NCBI GenBank assembly: GCA_030623425.1
Contig: JAUXMA010000085.1
Location: 1-6,690 of the forward strand
Source of the DNA: Rhodospirillaceae bacterium
Lineage (GTDB): Bacteria > Pseudomonadota > Alphaproteobacteria > Rhodospirillales > 2-02-FULL-58-16
Length of the DNA: 6,690 bases
Direction of reading: 5' to 3'
A program made the translations under genes and the position numbers. Below the pieces are notes generated by a model, which was not told where the DNA came from, ran no database searches, and worked only from the letters and a program-made list of their open reading frames with translations. Positions 1 to 6,060 of the stretch are shown in pieces; the first letter of the stretch is position 1, and every line of letters begins with the position of its first letter.

Positions 1-163
1 CCCGCGCGAGATCGCCGTTTTCGCGCCGCTGCTGATCCTGGTTTTTTGGATGGGCGTCTATCCGTTGCCGTTCCTGGACGTCTTGCACGTTTCGGTCAAC
101 CACCTGATTGAACAGGTCAATGTCGCCAAGGCCGCCGGCGGCGGTGTCCTGGCGGCGCAATAG
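1..163 (+). CDS. nuoM: NADH-quinone oxidoreductase subunit M, C-terminal end (partial)
   Basis: This is the 3' end of a gene that begins before the window; the frame starting at base 2 is open for 53 codons and stops at TAG 161-163. The peptide begins [20 protein letters not shown] and continues PLPFLDVLH. This resembles the last transmembrane helix and C-terminal tail of NuoM, where a REI/E segment leads into a hydrophobic helix ending WMGVYP. NuoM is one of the antiporter-like proton-pumping membrane subunits of respiratory complex I. The position 14 nt before nuoN is its standard place in nuo operons and strongly supports the call. The tail after the helix ([12 protein letters not shown]) is a low-complexity Ala/Gly end. 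Only the last tenth or so of the protein is visible, so family membership rests on this short stretch plus context. Confidence 0.86.
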   Translation, partial: PREIAVFAPLLILVFWMGVYPLPFLDVLHVSVNHLIEQVNVAKAAGGGVLAAQ

Positions 164-177
164 AAGAGCTTCGAGAC

Positions 178-1650
178 ATGCCGATCGCGGAAGTCCCGAA
201 CTTGATTCCCGCCCTTCCGGAAATTTTCATGGTCACGGTTGCCATGGCGCTTCTCATGCTGGGCGTCTTTCAAAGGGAGGGGGACGGCGCCGCAACAGTG
301 CAAACGGCACGGTGGATCTCGTATTTGGGAGTGATCGCCCTGATGCTCGCCCTTCTACTGCTCTTGACCGTTGCCGGCGGGCGCCTGGTCGGCTTCAGCG
401 GCCTATTCGTCAGCGATTCCTTCGCCGTTTTTTTCAAAGTGCTGGTGCTGACCGGGGCGGCCATGGTCATCGTCCTTTCCCCGGCCTATCTAGAACACCA
501 AGGCATCGCCAGGTTCGAGTACACGGTTCTGATCCTCTTGGCGACCACCGGCATGATGGTGATGATCTCGGCCAACGACCTCATTTCCCTTTATCTGGGT
601 CTCGAAATACAAAGCCTGTCGCTTTATGTGATCGCCACTTTCCAGCGCGACGATATCCGTTCGACGGAGGCCGGGCTCAAGTTTTTCGTTTTGGGGGCGC
701 TCGCCTCGGGGATGCTGCTCTACGGCTCTTCCCTGGTTTACGGGTTTGCCGGGACCACCAATTTCGACGCCCTGGCGGCGGTTTTCCATGCTGGCGAAGG
801 GAACACGCCGGCTCTCGGTGTGATCGTCGGGCTCGTCTTTATCATCGCCGGCCTGGCCTTCAAGGTCTCGGCCGTGCCGTTCCATATGTGGACCCCGGAT
901 GTTTACGAAGGCGCGCCGACTCCGTTCACCGCCTTCTTCTCGGTGGCTTCGAAAATCGCCGCCCTGGCCTTGCTCGTCCGGATCATGATCGGTCCCTTCG
1001 GGGAGTTGGTGGATCAGTGGCGGCAGATCGTCATGTTCCTGTCCATCGCCTCCATGGTTCTTGGCGCCTTTGCCGCCATCAACCAAAGCAATATCAAACG
1101 CATGATGGCTTACAGCTCCATCGGCCATGTCGGCTACGCGCTGATCGGACTGGCGGTAGGCACGGAAGCGGGTATTCAAGGCATTATGATCTACATGGCC
1201 ATTTATCTATTCATGAACCTGGGCGCCTTTGCCTGCATCCTCAGCATGCGCCGGGGAGAGCGCATGCTGGAAACCATCGACGATTTTGCCGGTTTATCCA
1301 GGACACACCCGATGCTGGCCCTGGCCATGGCCATTTTCATGTTCTCCATGGCCGGCATTCCGCCGCTCGCCGGTTTCTTCGGCAAGTTCTATATCTTCTT
1401 CGCCGCCATCGAGGCGGAACTTTACGCCCTCGCCGTCATCGGCGTTCTCGCCAGCGTCGTCGCCGCCTTCTATTACCTTAGGATTGTCAAGATCATGTAC
1501 TTCGACCAACCGACCGAACCCCTGAACCGGCCCATCGGCCGGGAAATCGCCGCCGTGTTGCTGGCGAGCAGTCTGATCATCGTCTTTTTCTTCGCCTATC
1601 CGGCGCCCATTCTTGCCGCCGCCGCCGCCGCCTCGGCCACCCTTTTTTAA
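178..1650 (+). CDS. nuoN: NADH-quinone oxidoreductase subunit N
   Basis: NuoN is an antiporter-like, proton-translocating subunit in the membrane arm of complex I (NADH to ubiquinone). The 490-residue protein is hydrophobic throughout, of normal length, and consistent with about 14 transmembrane helices. Family residues are visible: the helix-5 glutamate E143 in [14 protein letters not shown]229 in [21 protein letters not shown]259 in SVASKIAAL, and K403 in [12 protein letters not shown]. By family knowledge these match the charged residues of the proton path (E133, K217, K247 and K395 in E. coli NuoN). The start at 178 follows a purine-rich AGAAGAG (162-168) at suitable spacing and gives the usual N-terminus ending in a first helix. 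It lies 14 nt after nuoM and 3 nt before birA, so it is co-transcribed with both. The extreme C-terminus is an alanine run encoded by six GCC codons, which may vary between strains. Confidence 0.97.
   Translation: MPIAEVPNLIPALPEIFMVTVAMALLMLGVFQREGDGAATVQTARWISYLGVIALMLALLLLLTVAGGRLVGFSGLFVSDSFAVFFKVLVLTGAAMVIVLSPAYLEHQGIARFEYTVLILLATTGMMVMISANDLISLYLGLEIQSLSLYVIATFQRDDIRSTEAGLKFFVLGALASGMLLYGSSLVYGFAGTTNFDALAAVFHAGEGNTPALGVIVGLVFIIAGLAFKVSAVPFHMWTPDVYEGAPTPFTAFFSVASKIAALALLVRIMIGPFGELVDQWRQIVMFLSIASMVLGAFAAINQSNIKRMMAYSSIGHVGYALIGLAVGTEAGIQGIMIYMAIYLFMNLGAFACILSMRRGERMLETIDDFAGLSRTHPMLALAMAIFMFSMAGIPPLAGFFGKFYIFFAAIEAELYALAVIGVLASVVAAFYYLRIVKIMYFDQPTEPLNRPIGREIAAVLLASSLIIVFFFAYPAPILAAAAAASATLF
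1615..1632 (+). repeat. (GCC)6 trinucleotide run at the nuoN 3' end
   Basis: Six consecutive GCC codons encode alanines in the last 15 residues of NuoN, after the final predicted helix. Copy number changes would stay in frame and only alter the length of a tail outside the conserved core. Confidence 0.9.
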
Positions 1651-1653
1651 GGG

Positions 1654-2469
1654 ATGAGCGAATCCCTTCATCTGCCCGGTCCATTCCGGCTGGTCTTATA
1701 CGACAGCATCGACAGCACCAACGAGGAAGCCAAGCGTTTGGCCGCCGCCCAGACGAACATGGACAAGCCCAGCCGGCAAGGAGAGGCCGGGGAAATCACC
1801 GTGATCCGGGCCAAAGAGCAGACCGCTGGCAAGGGTCGGCGCGGCAGATCCTGGGTTTCGAAGCCAGGCAATCTTTATTGTTCACTATTGCTCAGGCCCG
1901 GCGTGCCGGCCGCCGCCGCCATGCAACTGGGATTCGTCGCCGCCAACAGCGTCGCGGAATCGGTGGCGGCGGTTTTGCCGAGCGGCACCTTCGTCACCTG
2001 CAAATGGCCCAACGACGTTTTGGTCGAGGGACGCAAGGTCGCCGGCATCATGCTGGAATCGTCGGCCGCCGGCGACGCGGGCGTCGACTGGCTGGTGATC
2101 GGCGTCGGCATCAACATCCGGCACCATCCTTCCCAAACCCGCTTTCCGGCCACCTCTTTGGCTTCTGAAGGCGCCGGCAACGTCACCGTTGCCGGCTTGC
2201 TGGAGACATTGTGCCCGCGGTTCCTGGCCGGATTGGCGACTTGGCGGAATCTTGGCTTCGCGCCGATCCGCGGGGCTTGGCTGCAACGGGCCGAGAGCCT
2301 GGGCGGCCAGCTAGAAGTGCGGCTTGAGCGAGAAACGCTGCATGGTATCTTTAAGGGACTGGACGCCGACGGTACTCTGATCCTTAATCAGGGCGGCCGG
2401 GAGCGGCGGATCACCGCCGGCGACGTGTTCCCGGCGGAACCGCCGGCGCCGCCGGCGAGGTTAAGGTGA
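1654..2469 (+). CDS. birA: Biotin--[acetyl-CoA-carboxylase] ligase (class I, no HTH domain)
   Basis: The enzyme makes biotinyl-5'-AMP from biotin and ATP, then transfers biotin to a lysine of carrier domains in carboxylases. The 271-residue protein starts directly with the catalytic domain (LVLYDSIDSTNEEAKRLA, the family's STN motif near residue 21). The winged-helix repressor domain of E. coli BirA is absent, so this is a monofunctional ligase rather than a biotin-sensing repressor. Visible motifs are GKGRRGRSW at 59-67 (biotinyl-AMP binding loop), KWPNDV at 117-122, K128 followed by GIMLES at 131-136, and GVGINI at 150-155. A small C-terminal SH3-like domain covers roughly 225-262 and ends GDVFPAEP. 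The start lies 3 nt after the nuoN stop; the AAGGG at 1649-1653 abuts the ATG too closely to be a good ribosome site, which suggests translation by termination-reinitiation from nuoN. Substrates would include acetyl-CoA and propionyl-CoA carboxylases, the latter linking it to the mce gene downstream. Confidence 0.95.
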   Translation: MSESLHLPGPFRLVLYDSIDSTNEEAKRLAAAQTNMDKPSRQGEAGEITVIRAKEQTAGKGRRGRSWVSKPGNLYCSLLLRPGVPAAAAMQLGFVAANSVAESVAAVLPSGTFVTCKWPNDVLVEGRKVAGIMLESSAAGDAGVDWLVIGVGINIRHHPSQTRFPATSLASEGAGNVTVAGLLETLCPRFLAGLATWRNLGFAPIRGAWLQRAESLGGQLEVRLERETLHGIFKGLDADGTLILNQGGRERRITAGDVFPAEPPAPPARLR

Positions 2470-2472
2470 GAG

Positions 2473-3288
2473 ATGCTGCTGGCGATCGATTCGGGAAACA
2501 CCAACATCGTTTTCGCCGTCTTCGACGACGGCGGAGACATTCGCGGCCAATGGCGGTTCTCGACCGATAGCGAACGCACGGCGGATGAATTCGGTGTCTG
2601 GCTGACGCAGTTGATGCGGTTGGACGGCTTCGAAGGCGGCGAGATCTCGGCCTCGATTATCGCCACCGTGGTGCCGGCGGCCCTTTTCAACCTCAAAACT
2701 TTGTGTCGCAAATATTTCGATTGCGACCCCCTGGTGGTCGGGGAGGCGGCGGTGGACCTCGGCCTCCAGGTCCTGGTCGAGCGGCCGGAAGATGTCGGCG
2801 CCGACCGCTTGGCCAATGCCGTCGGTGCCCACGAACATTACGGCGGCCCGCTTATTGTCGTCGATTTCGGCACCGCCACCACCTTCGACATGATCGACGC
2901 CGACGGCAACTATTGTGGCGGGATCATCGCGCCCGGCGTTAATCTGTCCTTGGAGGCCCTGCACATGGCCGCCGCCCAGTTGCCCCGTGTCGCCATCGGC
3001 CGACCCGAAAAAGTGATCGGCAAGAGCACCGTCGAGGCCATGCAATCCGGCATGTTCTGGGGTTACATCAGCATGATCGAAGGACTGATCAGGCGCATTT
3101 GCGACGAATTCGGGGCTGAAATGAAGGTCATCGCCACCGGCGGCTTGGCGCGGTTGTTCGCCCAGTCCACGAACAGCATCCGGCTTTCCGATCCCGATCT
3201 GACGCTGAAAGGGCTGCTCGCCATCCACCGCCGCAATCACCGGCCCCACAATCACCGGCCCCACAATCACCGGCCATTGGCAAAATGA
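2473..3288 (+). CDS. coaX: Type III pantothenate kinase
   Basis: CoaX phosphorylates pantothenate with ATP, the first step of coenzyme A synthesis in the cytoplasm. Type III enzymes are not feedback-inhibited by CoA and typically need a monovalent cation (family knowledge). The 271-residue protein shows the ASKHA-fold signature: DSGNT at 6-10 (phosphate loop), GADRLAN at 109-115 with the conserved catalytic-type Asp, DFGTATT at 131-137, GGIIAPG at 149-155 and ATGGLA at 221-226. The conserved core ends near LTLKGLLAIHRRN (243-255). It is followed by an unusual basic/histidine tail built from 15-bp repeats, reading NHRPH, NHRPH, NHRP, then LAK. The start lies 3 nt after the birA stop, with AAGGTGAG at 2463-2470 as a ribosome site close to the ATG. 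The stop overlaps the rnj start by 4 nt (ATGA), implying translational coupling. Confidence 0.96.
   Translation: MLLAIDSGNTNIVFAVFDDGGDIRGQWRFSTDSERTADEFGVWLTQLMRLDGFEGGEISASIIATVVPAALFNLKTLCRKYFDCDPLVVGEAAVDLGLQVLVERPEDVGADRLANAVGAHEHYGGPLIVVDFGTATTFDMIDADGNYCGGIIAPGVNLSLEALHMAAAQLPRVAIGRPEKVIGKSTVEAMQSGMFWGYISMIEGLIRRICDEFGAEMKVIATGGLARLFAQSTNSIRLSDPDLTLKGLLAIHRRNHRPHNHRPHNHRPLAK
3235..3275 (+). repeat. 15-bp tandem repeat, 2.7 copies, at the end of coaX
   Basis: The unit AATCACCGGCCCCAC occurs exactly at 3235-3249 and 3250-3264, with a partial third copy (first 11 bases) at 3265-3275. In the coaX frame each unit encodes NHRPH. The array ends 9 nt before the rnj start codon, so it occupies the place where the rnj ribosome-binding site would be expected. 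The unit length is a multiple of three, so expansion or contraction leaves both reading frames intact. Confidence 0.97.
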
Positions 3289-4940
3289 GCAAGGAAGAAT
3301 TGCTTTTCGTCTCTTTGGGCGGCGCCGGGGAGTTCGGCATGAACCTAAACCTTTACGGTTTCGGACCCGCCGGCGGCCACCGTTGGATGATGGTCGACTT
3401 AGGGATCGCCTTCGGCAAGGACAGCATGCCGGGGGTTGACGTGATCATGCCAGATCCCGGCTTCATCGAGGACCAGCGCGAGCGCCTGGACGGGCTGGTT
3501 CTCACCCATGCCCACGAGGATCACATCGGCGCCGTGCCTTATCTCTGGCGGCGCCTTGAGTGCCCCATCTTCACGACCCCTTTCACCGCCTCCGTGCTTC
3601 GCCGCAAGCTCGACGAGGCGGGGATCAAGCTGAATGCAAGCCTCACCGAGGTGCCCTTGAACGGGCGCTTCCGGATCGGACCCTTTGACCTGGAGCTGAT
3701 CACGCTCAACCATTCCATTCCCGAGCCCAACGCCATCGCCATCCGCACTCCGGCGGGAACGGTGCTGCATACGGGGGACTGGAAGTTCGACCCCGGCCCG
3801 GTGATCGGATCGGCGGCCGACGAGGGTCCGTTGCGCCGGCTTGGCGACGAAGGCGTGCTGGCCATCGTCTGCGATTCCACCAACGTCTTCGCTTCCGGTG
3901 AATCGAGATCGGAGGCCGAACTATTGGGCAGCTTGACGAAACTGATCGGAGCTTGCGGGAAGCGGGTGGCGGTCACCTGTTTCGCATCCAACGTGGCGAG
4001 GCTGAAAACCATTGCCGCCGCCGCCACGGCCAACGGCCGCGACGTGGTCGTCACCGGCCGCTCCCTGAAGCGTTTCGTCGAGGTGGCGCGGGAGAGCGAC
4101 TTTCTCGCCGACACTTCCGCCTTTGTCGAGGAGGAAGAGGCGGGATACCTGCCCAAGGACAAATCCCTGATCATCTGCACCGGCAGCCAGGGCGAACCGC
4201 AAGCGGCGCTGGCCCGGGTCGCCGCCGACAAGCACCCCAACGTCGGCCTGGAGGAGGGGGACACGGTGGTCTTTTCGTCGCGCATCATTCCCGGCAACGA
4301 AATCGCCATTGGGCGGGTCCACGATCAATTCGTCCGCCGCGGCATCGAGGTGATAACCGAGAAGGATCATTTCGTTCACGTCTCCGGCCATCCCAACCGC
4401 CAGGAGCTCATCCGCATGTACCAGCTCATTCGCCCACAAATCGCCGTTCCCGTTCACGGCGAGGTCCGGCACTTGGCGGCGAATGCGCGTCTTGCCGGCG
4501 AATGCCGGGTCGACAACGCCTTCGTCGCCGAAAACGGCGCCGTGCTGCGTCTTGGACCCGGCGCCGCCGGCATCGTCGATCACGTGCCCGCCGGCCGGCT
4601 GGTCGTCGATGGCAACCGCCTCGTCGCCATGGGCAGCGAACCGACGCGCCGCCGCCAGATCCTTTACAACGGCGCGGCGATGGTCACCTTGGTGCTGAAC
4701 GGCGCCGGCAAGCAGTTGGAGGAGCCGCGGATTTCGGTCATTGGCGTGGCCGGTGGCGGCGAAGCGGGGCCTGACGATTCGATCGCCGAGGCCGTCCGCG
4801 AAGCCCTTGCCGAAATGCCGGCGAAAGCCCGCCGGGACGACGGCAAGGTGCAAGAAACAGTGCGCATTGCCGTGCGCCGCGCTTTCCGCCGGAATTTCGG
4901 CAAGAAACCGGTGACGACGGTGCATTTGGTTCGCCTTTGA
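3285..4940 (+). CDS. rnj: Ribonuclease J
   Basis: RNase J is a metallo-beta-lactamase/beta-CASP nuclease with 5'-to-3' exonuclease and endonuclease activity, used in mRNA decay and rRNA maturation. The 551-residue protein has the normal length. It opens with LLFVSLGGAGEFGMNLNLYG, the family's strand-turn start that supports the ATG at 3285. The zinc-site motif HAHEDH is at 75-80, H143 lies in LNHSIPE, D165 in HTGDWKFDP, and H391 in VPVHGE. The beta-CASP domain spans roughly 190-370, with CTGSQGEPQAAL near 298-309 and HVSGHP at 365-370. A C-terminal domain of about 100 residues follows, ending in the basic helix VRIAVRRAFRRNFGKKP. All expected metal ligands are present, so the enzyme should be active. 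The start overlaps the coaX stop (ATGA) and no Shine-Dalgarno sequence is visible, so expression probably depends on coaX translation. Confidence 0.97.
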   Translation: MSKEELLFVSLGGAGEFGMNLNLYGFGPAGGHRWMMVDLGIAFGKDSMPGVDVIMPDPGFIEDQRERLDGLVLTHAHEDHIGAVPYLWRRLECPIFTTPFTASVLRRKLDEAGIKLNASLTEVPLNGRFRIGPFDLELITLNHSIPEPNAIAIRTPAGTVLHTGDWKFDPGPVIGSAADEGPLRRLGDEGVLAIVCDSTNVFASGESRSEAELLGSLTKLIGACGKRVAVTCFASNVARLKTIAAAATANGRDVVVTGRSLKRFVEVARESDFLADTSAFVEEEEAGYLPKDKSLIICTGSQGEPQAALARVAADKHPNVGLEEGDTVVFSSRIIPGNEIAIGRVHDQFVRRGIEVITEKDHFVHVSGHPNRQELIRMYQLIRPQIAVPVHGEVRHLAANARLAGECRVDNAFVAENGAVLRLGPGAAGIVDHVPAGRLVVDGNRLVAMGSEPTRRRQILYNGAAMVTLVLNGAGKQLEEPRISVIGVAGGGEAGPDDSIAEAVREALAEMPAKARRDDGKVQETVRIAVRRAFRRNFGKKPVTTVHLVRL

Positions 4941-4970
4941 AAAAGTATGAATCTTTGAAAAGGTAAGACG
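4935..4970 (+). repeat. Degenerate 18-bp tandem duplication spanning the rnj stop codon
   Basis: Bases 4935-4952 (CTTTGAAAAAGTATGAAT) and 4953-4970 (CTTTGAAAAGGTAAGACG) are adjacent copies with 14 of 18 identical positions; the first 13 bases differ at one site. The first copy contains the rnj stop TGA (4938-4940). The second carries a TGA at 4956-4958 in the same frame, a back-up stop 18 nt downstream. The duplication makes up most of the AT-rich 45-nt gap between rnj and mce. No terminator hairpin is seen in this gap. Confidence 0.75.
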
Positions 4971-4976
4971 GAGAGG
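4970..4976 (+). promoter_or_regulatory. Ribosome-binding site of mce
   Basis: GGAGAGG lies 9 nt before the ATG at 4986. It is a clear Shine-Dalgarno sequence, in contrast to the coupled starts of birA and rnj, and it fixes the mce start. Confidence 0.75.
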
Positions 4977-4985
4977 ATCGTTGCG

Positions 4986-5390
4986 ATGATCGGCAGACTC
5001 AACCACGTGGCCGTCGCGGTGCCCGATCTCGAGACGGCGGCGGCGGCTTACCGCGACGCGTTGGGAGCCGCGGTTTCCGAACCCAAGGCCGAGCCCGGCC
5101 ATGGGGTGACGGTGGTTTTCGTCGATCTGCCCAACAGCAGGATCGAACTCCTCGAACCATTGGGAGACGACTCCCCCGTCGCCGATTTCCTGCGCCGGCA
5201 TCCGGCCGGCGGAATGCACCATCTCTGTTACCAAGTGAACGACATCCTGGCCGCCCGCGATCGCCTGAAGGCGAGGGGAATCCGCGTGCTGGGCGATGGC
5301 GAACCGAAGACCGGCGCCCATGGCAAGCCGGTGCTTTTCCTCCATCCCAAGGGCTTTTCCGGTACTCTCATCGAACTCGAGGAGGCGTAG
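4986..5390 (+). CDS. mce: Methylmalonyl-CoA epimerase
   Basis: The enzyme interconverts (S)- and (R)-methylmalonyl-CoA, between biotin-dependent propionyl-CoA carboxylase and B12-dependent methylmalonyl-CoA mutase, feeding propionyl-CoA into succinyl-CoA. The 134-residue protein is a single vicinal-oxygen-chelate (glyoxalase-fold) unit of normal length with two beta-alpha-beta-beta-beta modules. Likely metal ligands and acid/base residues are H7 in LNHVAVAVPD, E54 in IELLEPLGDDSP, the GGMHH pair at 75-79, and E130 in GTLIELEEA. The stretches PLGDDSPVADFL, AGGMHHLCYQV and GAHGKPVLFLHPKG closely resemble human MCEE as I recall it, which separates it from generic glyoxalase/dioxygenase relatives. 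It follows rnj by 45 nt with its own ribosome site and is probably still part of the upstream operon. It complements birA (carboxylase biotinylation) and coaX (CoA supply) metabolically, though that link is inference. Confidence 0.95.
   Translation: MIGRLNHVAVAVPDLETAAAAYRDALGAAVSEPKAEPGHGVTVVFVDLPNSRIELLEPLGDDSPVADFLRRHPAGGMHHLCYQVNDILAARDRLKARGIRVLGDGEPKTGAHGKPVLFLHPKGFSGTLIELEEA
5379..5385 (+). promoter_or_regulatory. Shine-Dalgarno sequence inside the mce 3' end
   Basis: GAGGAGG encodes the final Glu-Glu of Mce and sits 6 nt before the ATG at 5392. It has no known full-length gene to serve: the tag start is 63 nt downstream. Confidence 0.5.
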
Positions 5391-5391
5391 A

Positions 5392-5430
5392 ATGGGCTGG
5401 GTTCCAGGATGGCCGCCGAGGCCGGCCTGA
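5392..5430 (+). pseudogene. 12-codon open frame with strong SD, possible DUF1467 gene remnant
   Basis: An ATG at 5392 opens a frame encoding MGWVPGWPPRPA and stopping at TGA 5428-5430. It is preceded by GAGGAGG (5379-5385, inside the last mce codons) at ideal 6-nt spacing, which is a better ribosome site than that of the next gene. From family knowledge, the gene after mce in many alphaproteobacteria encodes a small DUF1467 membrane protein whose N-terminus begins MGW. Only the first three residues agree here and no hydrophobic helix follows, so this is either a decayed start of that gene, a short translated leader that couples mce to tag, or chance. It is in the same frame as tag, separated from it by the TGA and six further codons. 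Confidence 0.3.
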
Positions 5431-5448
5431 TCGCCTTGCGGCCGTGAC

Positions 5449-6018
5449 ATGTCCTGGTATTGCGACTTCGCTCCCGGCAATCCCGTCCACGAGGACTATC
5501 ACGAACGCGAGTACGGGTTTCCCCTCGTCGACGAAACGGCGTTGTTCGAAATCCTCGCCCTGGAGGTCTTTCAGCCGGGCCTTTCCTGGGACATCGTGCT
5601 CAGGAAACGGCCGACCACCGCCGCCGCCTTCGGCGGCTTCGACGTCGATATGGTGGCCGCCTACGGCGACGCCGACGTCGCCCGCCTGCTCGCCGATCCG
5701 GGCATTATCCGCAACCGGCTGAAGGTCGCGGCGGTGATCGAGAACGCCCGCCGCATCCGGCGTTTGAGGGAGAGCGGCGGCGGTTTCAGCCTTTGGCTCG
5801 CCCGCCACCATCCGCTGAACAGGGCGGAATGGACCAAGCTGTTCCGCGAGACCTTCAAGTTCATGGGCCCGGAAGTCGTTGGTGAATTCCTGATGTGCAT
5901 CGGCTATCTTCCCGGCGCGCACCGGCAAAGCTGCCCGGTCTACCCCCGCATCGCCAGGCTCGATCCGCCTTGGATGCAAGTCGATCAAGAAATATATGAC
6001 AATAAGAAAAATAACTGA
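5449..6018 (+). CDS. tag: DNA-3-methyladenine glycosylase I
   Basis: Tag excises 3-methyladenine from alkylated DNA and starts base excision repair. The 189-residue protein has the family's normal length. The zinc ligands of E. coli Tag (C4, H17, H175, C179) have clear counterparts: C5 in MSWYCDF, H18 in EDYHEREYG, and H158 and C162 in PGAHRQSCP. Base-pocket residues also match: Y17, E39 in ILALEVFQPGLSW (E38 in E. coli) and W47. The helix-hairpin-helix-like region lies around ADPGIIRNRLKVAAVIENAR (82-101). The tryptophan two residues after the first zinc cysteine in E. coli is F7 here. The upstream in-frame stop at 5428 and lack of other start codons fix the ATG at 5449, but no good ribosome site precedes it. 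The last ten residues (QEIYDNKKNN) are encoded by AT-rich codons unlike the rest and form an odd hydrophilic tail. Not a usual neighbour of the nuo-rnj cluster. Confidence 0.94.
   Translation: MSWYCDFAPGNPVHEDYHEREYGFPLVDETALFEILALEVFQPGLSWDIVLRKRPTTAAAFGGFDVDMVAAYGDADVARLLADPGIIRNRLKVAAVIENARRIRRLRESGGGFSLWLARHHPLNRAEWTKLFRETFKFMGPEVVGEFLMCIGYLPGAHRQSCPVYPRIARLDPPWMQVDQEIYDNKKNN
5970..5998 (+). promoter_or_regulatory. Weak candidate promoter before the transporter gene
   Basis: TTGGAT (5970-5975) and TATATG (5993-5998) are separated by 17 nt and loosely resemble -35 and -10 boxes (3/6 and 4/6 matches). They lie in the end of tag at the beginning of an AT-rich stretch, about 60 nt before the transporter start. 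The match is poor, and the call relies mainly on the local AT rise. Confidence 0.2.
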
Positions 6019-6060
6019 TTTCAAAGTCTTGATAACTTTTTTTCAGGCAATTTCAAAGCC
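6019..6060 (+). other. AT-rich intergenic region with TTTCAAAG direct repeats
   Basis: This 42-bp gap, with the preceding 30 bases of tag, is by far the most AT-rich part of the window. TTTCAAAG occurs at 6019-6026 and 6051-6058 (32 bp apart), with a T7 run at 6037-6043 between them. No GC-rich stem precedes the T run, so it is not called as a terminator. The same 8-mer on the opposite strand (CTTTGAAA) occurs twice before mce, and it also occurs once inside nuoN (268-275). Confidence 0.6.

Noticed and set aside
108..1481. 457-codon + strand frame overlapping nuoM and nuoN
   Set aside because: The product is Arg/Pro/His-rich with no hydrophobic pattern, typical of a shifted frame in GC-rich DNA; nuoN in the other frame has clear conserved motifs.
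1640..1660. T6 run at the nuoN stop as a terminator
   Set aside because: It is coding sequence for Leu-Phe-stop without a preceding stem, and birA begins 3 nt later.
2461..3270. 269-codon - strand frame opposite coaX
   Set aside because: Exact shadow of coaX with no motif of its own; the repeat at the coaX end gives it a repetitive VGPVI start, which is only the reverse reading of the NHRPH units.
3921..5480. 519-codon open frame on the - strand across rnj and mce
   Set aside because: It is antisense to two genes with intact family motifs, spans their boundary, and its product shows no recognisable motif. Long antisense frames are expected opposite GC-rich coding DNA.
6019..6045. T7 run after tag considered as a rho-independent terminator
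   Set aside because: No stable GC-rich stem precedes the T run; the best pairing (CAA with TTG) is three base pairs.
6029..6057. TTGATA and TTCAAA, 17 nt apart, as a promoter for the transporter
   Set aside because: The -10 match is only 3/6 and would put the transcription start at or inside the first codons, leaving no leader.
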